Shown here piece after piece: positions 27,101 through 42,100 of a DNA stretch of 64,000 nucleotides. The stretch spans positions 11,418,912 to 11,482,911 of the forward strand of contig OZ012687.1 in assembly GCA_963942565.1 (NCBI GenBank), in the 5' to 3' direction. A program made the translations under genes and the position numbers. The DNA is from Maea johnstoni (lineage: Eukaryota > Annelida > Polychaeta > Spionida > Magelonidae). The notes below the pieces were generated by a model, which saw only the letters and a list, made by a program, of their open reading frames with translations, was not told the DNA's origin and did no database searches. Within the stretch, counting starts at the first letter, position 1; each line of letters begins with the position of its first letter.

Positions 27101-30100
27101 GACTTCTCTCACAAATGCAAAGATGTTATATAGAAGACGTAGCTAAATAAATCAACTGGGATATATTATTGATACCTTGCCTGTTATGATAGAGTGCCAT
27201 TCATGCTTCTGAAAGTAGGAAATGGAAACCTTTTAGATTGTTTTTCTGTTTCAAGTCCATCTTTTTGAGTCTGATTACACATTTATACATTGTTAAACTA
27301 TTTTCTTTGGAAATGCACACTTGTTATCTAAATGATTCTTACTGCAATATGTGCATTTCAGTTCTAGGTTCCTTCTGCAGTTACACAGTGAACTGCACAA
27401 GTAGAGGAGATGAGAATTCCATATGCATGAATGGCACATGTAGCTGCACATATGGATACTTTACAAATTCCACCAGAAACAAATGCCAACTAAGTAAGCA
27501 TAAAAATTCTTCATTGAATGTTGCAATGCATGGCAGTTAGTAGTATTAGATGACCAGGTGTAAATTCACTAGAATATCAAAAAAATATTGGGGCTGAACC
27601 CATCTCTATTACCTAAAAGTAACTTTACACATCTGCTAGTATATTTTAGCATTTTTCTCACTGCCATTATCATCGGTTATGCTCTCTGCACTGTATGGAT
27701 AAAGTGAAGAGTGATTTTCCTTGAAAATAGTGAGAAGTTGTTCAAGGCTTGTTCAATTTCCTTGCAGTCTTTGGATCCAGGTGTAACAACAGTACCAATT
27801 GCACTGATAGGGGTGATAGAAATATGCTCTGCTACAACCAGCTTTGCAAATGCAAGATGGGCTATCACGAAAATACTACCCAAAATGACTGTCAGAAGAG
27901 TAAGTTTGAATTGATCCATAAAAGTTCCATGTGGATAAAGATTGTTGTTTAGTTGACCAACTCACATCCCAAAACAAGCCTGACACTGGAGGACATTATA
28001 TCTATGACTATAGTTCCAATAGGGTTTTAGCAGGCATTCAGTCAGGTCACACATTATTTCATTGGCCAGTAATGCATCTCTCTATATGTTGTTTAAGTTT
28101 CAGTGAGGAGATTAGGTCTGATGCAATTACCTATTTGTTTTACAGTTCTTGGCTCTTCATGTTCTGATACCAGCAACTGTACTGTGAGAGGTGACACAAA
28201 TGCCATTTGCAATGAGAATACATGCAAATGCCAGCCTGGATATTTCAAGAATGAAAGCGAGATCTGTGAAAAAAGTAAGCAATGGCAATGACTCATAGGG
28301 AAAATGATATTCTATCACAGTATTTCAATTTGAAATGTATGTAATCACAAGAATTGTATTGATTTGTACTGAGATAAATCTTGAAAGACCATCTCACCCT
28401 ACGTATTACAAAATACAAAATATAGTACAACACCCTCTCTTATAATACGTGCAGAACTCTAAAGATTATAGAAATTGTCTTAGTTAAGTGATGTTAAGTT
28501 CAAATTACATTGGTGATATGCCAAACTTGTCAGTATTTGCCAAATGATTTTTTGTAAGAGAAGGTTTATGCCATTTGTAATGATTGATGGATGGGCAATG
28601 AATTATTTTTTACAAATGCAAAGATGAAATATAGAAGACCTAGCTAGATAAATCAATTGGGATATGTTGTAAATGCCTTGCCATTTATGATAGAGTCCCA
28701 TTCATGCCTCTCAAAGTAGGAACTGCAAACCTTTTAGATTGTGTCTGTTTCATGTCCTTCACTTTGAGTCTGATTTCACAAGCATACATATATACCAAAA
28801 GATGTTCTGTGGATATACACATATGGTCACTAAAAGATTCTGACTGCAATCCGTGCATTTCAGTTCTAGGTTCCTTCTGCAGTCACACAATGAACTGCAC
28901 AAGTAGAGGAGATGAGAATTCCATATGCATGAATGGCACATGTAGCTGCACATATGGATACTTTACAAATTCAACCAGGAACAAATGCCAACTAAGTAAG
29001 CATGCACATTCTTCATTGCATATTGCAATACATGATATTTAGTGGTATTAGATGGCCAGGTATAAATGCACCAGTATAACAAAGGAATTGGTGCTGAGCC
29101 CCTCTTTCTTATTTAAAAGTCACTTTACACATACGCAAGTATATCTTAGCATTTATATCACTACCATTATCATCGGCTATTTTCTCTGTACTTAATAGTT
29201 GAGATAAAGAGTGATGTATTCTGAAAATAGTGAGAAGTTGTCCAAGGTTTGTTTAATTTCCTTACAGTCTTTGGATCCAGGTGTAACAACAATACCAATT
29301 GCACTGATAGGGGTGATAGAAATATGCTCTGCTACAACCAGCTTTGCAAATGCAAGATGGGCTATCACCAAAATACTACCCAAAATAACTGTCAGAAGAG
29401 TAAGTTTGAATTGATCCTTAAAAGTTCCATGTGGATAAAGATTGTTGTTTAGTTGACCAACTCACATCCCAAAACAAATCATAAGCCTGACACTGGAGGA
29501 CATTATATCTATGACTATAGTTCCAATAGGCTTTTAGCAGGCATTCAGTCAGGTCACACATTATTTCATTGGCCAGTAATGCATCTCTCTATACGTTGTT
29601 TAAGTTTCAGTGAGGAGATTAGGTCTGATGCAATTACCTATTTGTTTTACAGTTCTTGGCTCTTCATGTTCTGATACCAGCAACTGTACTGTGAGAGGTG
29701 ACACAAATGCCATTTGCAATGAGAATACATGCAAATGCCGGCCTGGATATTTCAATAATGAAAACGACATCTGTGAAAAAAGTAAGCAATGGCAATGACT
29801 CATAGGGAAAATGATATCTATCACAGTATTTTAATTTGAAATGTATGTAATCACAAGAATTGTATTGATTTGTACTGAGATAAATCTTGAAAGACCATCT
29901 CCCCCTACGTATTACAAAATAAAAAATATAGTACAACACCCTCTCTTATAATACGTGCAGAACTCTACAGATTATAGAAATTGTATTAGTTAAGTGATGT
30001 TAAGTTCAAATTACAAAGGTGATATGCCAAACTTGTCAGTATTTGCCAAATGATCTTTTGCAAGAGAAGGTTTATGCCATTTGTAATGATTGATGGGTGG

Positions 30101-33100
30101 GCAATGAATTATTTTTTAGAAATGCAAAGATGTAATATAGAAGACCTAGCTAGATAAATCAATTGGGATATGTTGTAAATGCCTTGCCATTTATGATAGA
30201 GTCCCATTCATGCCTCTCAAAGTAGGAACTGCAAACCTTTTAGATTGTGTCTGTTTCATGTCCTTCACTTTGAGTCTGATTTCACAAGCATACATATATA
30301 CCAAAATATGTTCTGTGGATATACACATATGGTCACTAAAAGATTCTGACTGCAATCCGTGCATTTCAGTTCTAAGTTCCTTCTGCAGTCACACAATGAA
30401 CTGCACAAGTAGAGGAGATGAGAATTCCATATGCATGAATGGCACATGTAGCTGCACATATGGATACTTTACAAATTCAACCAGGAACAAATGCCAACTA
30501 AGTAAGCATGCACATTCTTCATTGCATATTGCAATACATGATATTTAGTGGTATTAGATGGCCAGGTATAAATGCACCAGTATAACAAAGGAATTGGTGC
30601 TGAGCCCCTCTTTCTTATTTAAAAGTCACTTTACACATACGCAAGTATATTTTAGCATTTATATCACTACCATTATCATCGGCTATTTTCTCTGTACTTA
30701 ATAGTTGAGATAAAGAGTGATGTATTCTGAAAATACTGAGAAGTTGTCCAAGGTTTGTTTAATTTCCTTACAGTCTTTGGATCCAGGTGTAACAACAATA
30801 CCAATTGCACTGATAGGGGTGATAGAAATATGCTCTGCTACAACCAGCTTTGCAAATGCAAGATGGGCTATCACCAAAATACTACCCAAAATGACTGTCA
30901 GAAGAGTAAGTTTGAATTAATTGTAAAAAGTAGCAGGTGGACAATGAATTTCATTCAATTGACCAAATTACTTCTTAAAGCAAATTAGAAGCATGCCAGT
31001 AGAGAAAATTATATTCATTGATATAGTTCCAATAGGCTTTGCGCAAGCATTGACTCAGGTCACACATTATTTCATCGGCCAGTAATGTGTCTCTCTATAA
31101 TGTTGTTTAAGTTCCAGTAAGCATTGACTCAGGTCACACATTATTTTATCGGCCAGTAATGTGTCTCTCTATATGTTGTTAAAGTTCCAGTAAGGATATT
31201 GAGTCTGACCCAATGGCCTTTTTATCTTACAGTTCTTGGCTCTTCATGTTCTGATACCAGCAACTGTACCGTGAGAGGTGACACCAATGCCATTTGCAAT
31301 GAGAATACATGCAAATGCCTGCCTGGATTTTTCAAGAATGAAAATGAGATCTGTGAGAAAAGTAAGCAATGCAGATAACTAATCAGAAAAATGTCATTAT
31401 ATCACAGTATTGTTATTCAGTAAGAGAAATATGCTTAATATAAAAAGGTATAACAAATTGATGTTGAGATAAATCTTGAAAGAAAATCTCTCCATGAGGA
31501 CTTCAACATATGAACGAGTGTACAACACATCCTCTTTTAATGCGCAGAACTATAAAGAAATTTATAGCAACTGTCTTTGTAATATGATGTCTAGTTGAAA
31601 AAAAGATTTGAAATGTACTAAACATGTAAATCATTTACTGATTTATTTTGGACTGAGAAAATCCACATCATTTGTGTTGCCTAATGGTTGGGAAATAGAC
31701 TTCTCTCACAAATGCAAAGATGTTATATAGAAGACGTAGCTAAATAAATCAACTGGGATATATTATTGATACCTTGCCTGTTATGATAGAGTGCCATTCA
31801 TGCTTCTGAAAGTAGGAAATGGAAACCTTTTAGATTGTTTTTCTGTTTCAAGTCCATCTTTTTGAGTCTGATTACACATTTATACATTGTTAAACTATTT
31901 TCTTTGGAAATGCACACTTGTTATCTAAATGATTCTTACTGCAATATGTGCATTTCAGTTCTAGGTTCCTTCTGCAGTTACACAGTGAACTGCACAAGTA
32001 GAGGAGATGAGAATTCCATATGCATGAATGGCACATGTAGCTGCACATATGGATACTTTACAAATTCCACCAGAAACAAATGCCAACTAAGTAAGCATAA
32101 AAATTCTTCATTGAATGTTGCAATGCATGGCAGTTAGTAGTATTAGATGACCAGGTGTAAATTCACTAGAATATCAAAAAAATATTGGGGCTGAACCCAT
32201 CTCTATTACCTAAAAGTAACTTTACACATCTGCTAGTATATTTTAGCATTTTTCTCACTGCCATTATCATCGGTTATGCTCTCTGCACTGTATGGATAAA
32301 GTGAAGAGTGATTTTCTTGAAAATAGTGAGAAGTTGTTCAAGGCTTGTTCAATTTCCTTGCAGTCTTTGGATCCAGGTGTAACAACAGTACCAATTGCAC
32401 TGATAGGGGTGATAGAAATATGCTCTGCTACAACCAGCTTTGCAAATGCAAGATGGGCTATCACGAAAATACTACCCAAAATGACTGTCAGAAGAGTAAG
32501 TTTGAATTGATCCATAAAAGTTCCATGTGGATAAAGATTGTTGTTTAGTTGACCAACTCACATCCCAAAACAAATCATAAGCCTGACACTGGAGGACATT
32601 ATATCTATGACTATAGTTCCAATAGGGTTTTAGCAGGCATTCAGTCAGGTCACACATTATTTCATTGGCCAGTAATGCATCTCTCTATATGTTGTTTAAG
32701 TTTCAGTGAGGAGATTAGGTCTGATGCAATTACCTATTTGTTTTACAGTTCTTGGCTCTTCATGTTCTGATACCAGCAACTGTACTGTGAGAGGTGACAC
32801 AAATGCCATTTGCAATGAGAATACATGCAAATGCCAGCCTGGATATTTCAAGAATGAAAGCGAGATCTGTGAAAAAAGTAAGCAATGGCAATGACTCATA
32901 GGGAAAATGATATTCTATCACAGTATTTCAATTTGAAATGTATGTAATCACAAGAATTGTATTGATTTGTACTGAGATAAATCTTGAAAGACCATCTCAC
33001 CCTACGTATTACAAAATACAAAATATAGTACAACACCCTCTCTTATAATACGTGCAGAACTCTAAAGATTATAGAAATTGTCTTAGTTAAGTGATGTTAA

Positions 33101-36100
33101 GTTCAAATTACATTGGTGATATGCCAAACTTGTCAGTATTTGCCAAATGATTTTTTGTAAGAGAAGGTTAATGCCATTTGTAATGATTGATGGATGGGCA
33201 ATGAATTATTTTTTACAAATGCAAAGATGTAATATAGAAGACCTAGCTAGATAAATCAATTGGGATATGTTGTAAATGCCTTGCCATTTATGATAGAGTC
33301 CCATTCATGCCTCTCAATGTAGGAACTGAAAACCTTTTAGATTGTGTCTGTTTCATGTCCTTCACTTTGAGTCTGATTTCACAAGCATACATATATACCA
33401 AAAGATGTTCTGTGGATATACACATATGGTCACTAAATGATTCTGACTGCAATCCGTGCATTTCAGTTCTAGGTTCCTTCTGCAGTTACACAATCAACTG
33501 CACAAGTAGAGGAGATGAGAATTCCATATGCATGAATGGCACATGTAGCTGCACATATGGATACTTTACAAATTCAACCAGGAACAAATGCCAACTAAGT
33601 AAGCATGCACATTCTTCATTGCATATTGCAATACATGATATTTAGTGGTATTAGATGGCCAGGTATAAATGCACCAGTATAACAAAGGAATTGGTGCTGA
33701 GCCCCTCTTTCTTATTTAAAAGTCACTTTACACATACGCAAGTATATCTTAGCATTTATATCACTACCATTATCATCGGCTATTTTCTCTGTACTTAATA
33801 GTTGAGATAAAGAGTGATGTATTCTGAAAATACTGAGAAGTTGTCCAAGGTTTGTTAAATTTCCTTACAGTCTTTGGATCCAGGTGTAACAACAATACCA
33901 ATTGCACTGATAGGGGTGATAGAAATATGCTCTGCTACAACCAGCTTTGCAAATGCAAGATGGGCTATCACCAAAATACTACCCAAAATGACTGTCAGAA
34001 GAGTAAGTTTGAATTAATTGTAAAAAGTAGCAGGTGGACAATGAATTTCATTCAATTGACCAAATTACTTCTTAAAGCAAATTAGAAGCATGCCAGTAGA
34101 GAAAATTATATTCATTGATATAGTTCCAATAGGCTTTCCGCAAGCATTGACTCAGGTCACACATTATTTCATCGGCCAGTAATGTGTCTCTCTATAATGT
34201 TGTTTAAGTTCCAGTAAGCATTGACTCAGGTCACACATTATTTTAGCGGCCAGTAATGTGTCTCTCTATATGTTGTTAAAGTTCCAGTAAGGATATTGAG
34301 TCTGACCCAATGGCCTTTTTATCTTACAGTTCTTGGCTCTTCATGTTCTGATACCAGCAACTGTACCATGAGAGGTGACACAAATGCCATTTGCAATGAG
34401 AATACATGCAAATGCCTGCCTGGATTTTTCAAGAATGAAAATGAGATCTGTGAGAAAAGTAAGCAATGTAGATCACTAATCAGAAAATTGTCATTATATC
34501 ACAGTATTGTTATTCAGTAAGAAAAATATGCTTAATATAAAAAGGTATAACAAATTGATGTTGAGATAAATCTTGAAAGAAAATCTCTCCATGAGGACTA
34601 CAACATATGAACGAGTGTACAACACTTCCTCTTTTAATGCGCAGAACTATAAAGAAATTTATAGCAACTGTCTTTGTAATATGATGTCTAGTTGAAAAAA
34701 GATTTGAAATGTACTAAACATGTAAATCATTTACTGATTTATTTTGGACTGAGAAAATCCACATCATTTGTGTTGCCTAATGGTTGGGAGATAGACTTCT
34801 CTCACTAATGCAAAGATGTTATATAGAAGACGTAGCTAAATAAATCAACTAGGATATATTATTGATACCTTGCCTGTTATGGTAGAGTGCCATTCATGCT
34901 TCTGAAAGTAGGAAATGGAAACCTTTTAGATTGTTTTTCTGTTTCAAGTCCATCTTTTTGAGTCTGATTACACATTTATACATTGTTAAACTATTTTCTT
35001 TGGAAATGCACACTTGTTATCTAAATGATTCTTACTGCAATATGTGCATTTCAGTTCTAGGTTCCTTCTGCAGTTACACAGTGAACTGCACCAGTAGAGG
35101 AGATGAGAATTCCATATGCATGAATGGCACATGTAGCTGCACATATGGATACTTTACAAATTCAACCAGAAACAAATGCCAACTAAGTAAGCATGAAAAT
35201 TCTTCATTGAATGTTGCAATGCATGGCAGTTAGTAGTATTAGATGACCAGGTGTAAATTCACTAGAATATCAAAGAAATATTGGGGCTGAACCCATCTCT
35301 ATAACCTAAAAGTAACTTTACACATCTGCTAGTATATTTTAGCATTTTTCTCACTGCCATTATCATCGGTTATGCTCTCTGCACTGTATGGATAAAGTGA
35401 AGAGTGATTTTCCTTGAAAATGGTGAGAAGTTGTTCAAGGCTTGTTTAATTTCCTTGCAGTCTTTGGATCCAGGTGTAACAACAGTACCAATTGCACTGA
35501 TAGGGGTGATAGAAATATGCTCTGCTACAACCAGCTTTGCAAATGCAAGATGGGCTATTACCAAAATACTACCCAAAATGACTGTCAGAAGAGTAAGTTT
35601 GAATTGATCCTTAAAAGTTCCATGTGGATAAAGATTGTTGTTTAGTTGACCAACTCACATTCCAAAACAAATCATAAGCCTGACACTGGAGGACATTATA
35701 TCTATGACTATAGTTCCAATAGGCTTTTAGCAAGCATTCAGTCAGGTCACACATTATTTCATTGGCCAGTAATGCATCTCTCTATAAGTTGTTTAAGTTT
35801 CAGTGAGGAGATTAGGTCTGACGCAATTACCTATTTGTTTTACAGTTCTTGGCTCTTCATGTTCTGATACCAGCAACTGTACTGTGAGAGGTGACACAAA
35901 TGCCATTTGCAATGAGAATACATGCAAATGCCGGCCTGGATATTTCAAGAATGAAAACGACATCTGTGAAAAAAGTAAGCAATGGCAATGACTCATAGGG
36001 AAAATGATATCTATAACAGTATTTTTTTTGAAATGTATGTAATCACAAGAATTGTATTAATTTGTACTGAGATAAATCTTGAAAGACCATCTCACCCTAC

Positions 36101-39100
36101 ATATTACAAAATACAAAATATAGTACAACACCCTCTCTTATAATAACGTGCAGAACTCTAAAGATTATAGAAATTGTCTTAGTTAAGTGATGTTAAGTTC
36201 AAGTTACATTGTTGATATGCCAAACTTGTCAGTATTTGCAAAATGATTTTTTGCAAGAGAAGGTATATGCCATTTGTAATGATTGATGGGTGGGCGATGA
36301 ATTATATTTTTCAAATGTAAAGATGTAATATAGAAGACCTAGCTAGATAAATCAATTGGCATATGTTGTAAATGCCTTGCCATTTATGATAGAGTCCCAT
36401 TCATGCCTCTCAAAGTAGGAACTGAAAACCTTTTAGATTGTGTCTGTTTCATGTCCTTCACTTTGAGTCTGATTTCACAAGCATACATATATACCAAAAG
36501 ATGTTCTGTGGATATACACATATGGTCACTAAAAGATTCTGACTGCAATCCGTGCATTTCAGTTCTAGGTTCCTTCTGCAGTCACACAATGAACTGCACA
36601 AGTAGAGGAGATGAGAATTCCATATGCATGAATGGCACATGTAGCTGCACATATGGATACTTTACAAATTCAACCAGGAACAAATGCCAACTAAGTAAGC
36701 ATGCACATTCTTCATTGCATATTGCAATACATGATATTTAGTGGTATTAGATGGCCAGGTATAAATGCACCAGTATAACAAAGGAATTGGTGCTGAGCCC
36801 CTCTTTCTTATTTAAAAGTCACTTTACACATACGCAAGTATATCTTAGCATTTATATCACTACCATTATCATCGACTATTTTCTCTGTACTTAATAGTTG
36901 AGATAAAGAGTGATGTATTCTGAAAATAGTGAGAAGTTGTCCAAGGTTTGTTTAATTTCCTTACAGTCTTTGGATCCAGGTGTAACAACAATACCAATTG
37001 CACTGATAGGGGTGATAGAAATATGCTCTGCTACAACCAGCTTTGCAAATGCAAGATGGGCTATCACCAAAATACTACCCAAAATGACTGTCAGAAGAGT
37101 AAGTTTGAATTAATTGTAAAAAGTAGCAGGTGGACAATGAATTTCATTCAATTGACCAAATTACTTCTTAAAGCATATTAGAAGCATGCCAGTAGAGAAA
37201 ATTATATTCATTGATATAGTTCCAATAGGCTTTGCGCAAGCATTGACTCAGGTCACACATTATTTCATCGGCCAGTAATGTGTCTCTCTATAATGTTGTT
37301 TAAGTTCCAGTAAGCATTGACTCAGGTCACACATTATTTTATCGGCCAGTAATGTGTCTCTCTATATGTTGTTAAAGTTCCAGTAAGGATATTGAGTCTG
37401 ACCCAATGGCCTTTTTATCTTACAGTTCTTGGCTCTTCATGTTCTGATACCAGCAACTGTACCGTGAGAGGTGACACAAATGCCATTTGCAATGAGAATA
37501 CATGCAAATGCCTGCCTGGATTTTTCAAGAATGAAAATGAGATCTGTGAGAAAAGTAAGCAATGCAGATCACTAATCAGAAAAATGTCATTATATCACAG
37601 TATTGTAATTCAGTAAGAGAAATATACTTAATATAAAAAGGTATAACAAATTGATGTTGAGATAAATCTTGAGAGAAAATCTCTCCATGAGGACTACAAC
37701 ATATGAAAGAGTGTACAACACTTCCTCTTTTAATGCGCAGAACTATAAAGAAATTTATAGCAACTGTCTTTGTAATATGATGTCTAGTTGAAAAAAGATT
37801 TGAAATGTACTAAACATGTAAATCATTTACTGATTTATTTTGGACTGAGAAAATCCACATCATCTGTGTTGCCTAATGGTTGGGAGATAGACTTCTCTCA
37901 CAAATGCAAAGATGTTATATAGAAGACGTAGCTAAATAAATCAACTGGGATATATTATTGATACCTTGCCCGTTATGATAGAGTGCCATTCATGCTTCTG
38001 AAAGTAGGAACTGAAAACCTTTTAGATTGTTTTTCTGTTTCAAGTCCATCTTTTTGAGTCTGATTACACATTTATACATTGTTAAACTATTTTCTTTGGA
38101 AATGCACGTTTGTTATCTAAATGATTCTTACTGCAATATGTGCATTTCAGTTCTAGGTTCCTTCTGCAGTTACACAGTGAACTGCACCAGTAGAGGAGAT
38201 GAGAATTCCATATGCATGAATGGCACATGTAGCTGCACATATGGATACTTTACAAATTCCACCAGAAACAAATGCCAACTAAGTAAGCATGAAAATTCTT
38301 CATTGAATGTTGCAATGCATGGCAGTTAGTAGTATTAGATCACAAGGTGTAAATTCACTAGAATATCAAAGAAATATTGGGGCTGAACCCATCTCTATAA
38401 CCTAAAAGTAACTTTACACATCTGCTAGTATATTTTAGCATTTTTCTCACTGCCATTATCATCGGTTATGCTCTCTGCACTGTATGGATAAAGTGAAGAG
38501 TGATTTTCCTTGAAAATGGTGAGAAGTTGTTCAAGGCTTGTTTAATTTCCTTGCAGTCTTTGGATCCAGGTGTAACAACAGTACCAATTGCACTGATAGG
38601 GGTGATAGAAATATGCTCTGCTACAACCAGCTTTGCAAATGCAAGATGGGCTATTACCAAAATACTACCCAAAATGACTGTCAGAAGAGTAAGTTTGAAT
38701 TGATCCTTAAAAGTTCCATGTGGATAAAGATTGTTGTTTAGTTGACCAACTCACATTCCAAAACAAATCATAAGCCTGACACTGGAGGACATTATATCTA
38801 TGACTATAGTTCCAATAGGCTTTAAGCAAGCATTCAGTCAGGTCACACATTATTTCATTGGCCAGTAATGCATCTCTCTATACGTTGTTTAAGTTTCAGT
38901 GAGGAGATTAGGTCTGACGCAATTACCTATTTGTTTTACAGTTCTTGGCTCTTCATGTTCTGATACCAGCAACTGTACTGTGAGAGGTGACACAAATGCC
39001 ATTTGCAATGAGAATACATGCAAATGCCGGCCTGGATATTTCAAGAATGAAAACGACATCTGTGAAAAAAGTAAGCAATGGCAATGACTCATAGGGAAAA

Positions 39101-42100
39101 TGATATCTATCACAGTATTTTTTTTGAAATGTATGTAATCACAAGAATTGTATTAATTTGTACTGAGATAAATCTTGAAAGACCATCTCACCCTACATAT
39201 TACAAAATACAAAATATAGTACAACACCCTCTCTTATAATAACGTGCAGAACTCTAAAGATTATAGAAATTGTCTTAGTTAAGTGATGTTAAGTTCAAGT
39301 TACATTGTTGATATGCCAAACTTGTCAGTATTTGCAAAATGATTTTTTGCAAGAGAAGGTATATGCCATTTGTAATGATTGATGGGTGGGCGATGAATTA
39401 TATTTTTCAAATGTAAAGATGTAATATAGAAGACCTAGCTAGATAAATCAATTGGCATATGTTGTAAATGCCTTGCCATTTATGATAGAGTCCCATTCAT
39501 GCCTCTCAAAGTAGGAACTGAAAACCTTTTAGATTGTGTCTGTTTCATGTCCTTCACTTTGAGTCTGATTTCACAAGCATACATATATACCAAAAGATGT
39601 TCTGTGGATATACACATATGGTCACTAAAAGATTCTGACTGCAATCCGTGCATTTCAGTTCTAGGTTCCTTCTGCAGTCACACAATCAACTGCACAAGTA
39701 GAGGAGATGAGAATTCCATATGCATGAATGGCACATGTAGCTGCACATATGGATACTTTACAAATTCAACCAGGAACAAATGCCAACTAAGTAAGCATGC
39801 ACATTCTTCATTGCATATTGCAATACATGATATTTAGTGGTATTAGATGGCCAGGTATAAATGCACCAGTATAACAAAGGAATTGGTGCTGAGCCCCTCT
39901 TTCTTATTTAAAAGTCACTTTACACATACGCAAGTATATCTTAACATTTATATCACTACCATTATCATCGGCTATTTTCTCTGTACTTAATAGTTGAGAT
40001 AAAGAGTGATGTATTCTGAAAATAGTGAGAAGTTGTCCAAGGTTTGTTTAATTTCCTTACAGTCTTTGGATCCAGGTGTAACAACAATACCAATTGCACT
40101 GATAGGGGTGATAGAAATATGCTCTGCTACAACCAGCTTTGCAAATGCAAGATGGGCTATCACCAAAATACTACCCAAAATGACTGTCAGAAGAGTAAGT
40201 TTGAATTAATTGTAAAAAGTAGCAGGTGGACAATGAATTTCATTCAATTGACCAAATTACTTCTTAAAGCATATTAGAAGCATGCCAGTAGAGAAAATTA
40301 TATTCATTGATATAGTTCCAATAGGCTTTGCGCAAGCATTGACTCAGGTCACACATTATTTCATCGGCCAGTAATGTGTCTCTCTATAATGTTGTTTAAG
40401 TTCCAGTAAGCATTGACTCAGGTCACACATTATTTTATCGGCCAGTAATGTGTCTCTCTATATGTTGTTAAAGTTCCAGTAAGGATATTGAGTCTGACCC
40501 AATGGCCTTTTTATCTTACAGTTCTTGGCTCTTCATGTTCTGATACCAGCAACTGTACCGTGAGAGGTGACACAAATGCCATTTGCAATGAGAATACATG
40601 CAAATGCCTGCCTGGATTTTTCAAGAATGAAAATGAGATCTGTGAGAAAAGTAAGCAATGCAGATCACTAATCAGAAAAATGTCATTATATCACAGTATT
40701 GTAATTCAGTAAGAGAAATATACTTAATATAAAAAGGTATAACAAATTGATGTTGAGATAAATCTTGAAAGAAAATCTCTCCATGAGGACTACAACATAT
40801 GAACGAGTGTACAACACTTCCTCTTTTAATGCGCAGAACTATAAAGAAATTTATAGCAACTGTCTTTGTAATATGATGTCTAGTTGAAAAAAGATTTGAA
40901 ATGTACTAAACATGTAAATCATTTACTGATTTATTTTGGACTGAGAAAATCCACATCATCTGTGTTGCCTAATGGTTGGGAGATAGACTTCTCTCACAAA
41001 TGCAAAGATGTTATATAGAAGACGTAGCTAAATAAATCAACTGGGATATATTATTGATACCTTGCCTGTTATGATAGAGTGCCATTCATGCTTCTGAAAG
41101 TAGGAACTGAAAACCTTTTAGATTGTTTTTCTGTTTCAAGTCCATCTTTTTGAGTCTGATTACACATTTATACATTGTTAAACTATTTTCTTTGGAAATG
41201 CACACTTGTTATCTAAATGATTCTTACTGCAATATGTGCATTTCAGTTCTAGGTTCCTTCTGCAGTTACACAGTGAACTGCACAAGTAGAGGAGATGAGA
41301 ATTCCATATGCATGAATGGCACATGTAGCTGCACATATGGATACTTTACAAATTCCACCAGAAACAAATGCCAACTAAGTAAGCATAAAAATTCTTCATT
41401 GAATGTTGCAATGCATGGCAGTTAGTAGTATTAGATGACCAGGTGTAAATTCACTAGAATATCAAAAAAATATTGGGGCTGAACCCATCTCTATTACCTA
41501 AAAGTAACTTTACACATCTGCTAGTATATTTTAGCATTTTTCTCACTGCCATTATCATCGGTTATGCTCTCTGCACTGTATGGATAAAGTGAAGAGTGAT
41601 TTTCTTGAAAATAGTGAGAAGTTGTTCAAGGCTTGTTCAATTTCCTTGCAGTCTTTGGATCCAGGTGTAACAACAGTACCAATTGCACTGATAGGGGTGA
41701 TAGAAATATGCTCTGCTACAACCAGCTTTGCAAATGCAAGATGGGCTATCACGAAAATACTACCCAAAATGACTGTCAGAAGAGTAAGTTTGAATTGATC
41801 CATAAAAGTTCCATGTGGATAAAGATTGTTGTTTAGTTGACCAACTCACATCCCAAAACAAATCATAAGCCTGACACTGGAGGACATTATATCTATGACT
41901 ATAGTTCCAATAGGGTTTTAGCAGGCATTCAGTCAGGTCACACATTATTTCATTGGCCAGTAATGCATCTCTCTATATGTTGTTTAAGTTTCAGTGAGGA
42001 GATTAGGTCTGATGCAATTACCTATTTGTTTTACAGTTCTTGGCTCTTCATGTTCTGATACCAGCAACTGTACTGTGAGAGGTGACACAAATGCCATTTG

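Larger units (their letters stand above)
17433..31232. repeat. Higher-order repeat: three consecutive I-II-II trimers (~4.60 kb)
   Basis: Type I units start at 17433, 22035 and 26637, each followed by two type II units; the next type I is at 31233. The periods are 4602, 4602 and 4596 bp. The third period is shorter mainly because of a 7-bp intron deletion near 27977. The first two trimers share many private variants, such as TMRGD in exon A and CCGC instead of GCGC in the intron. Confidence 0.93.
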
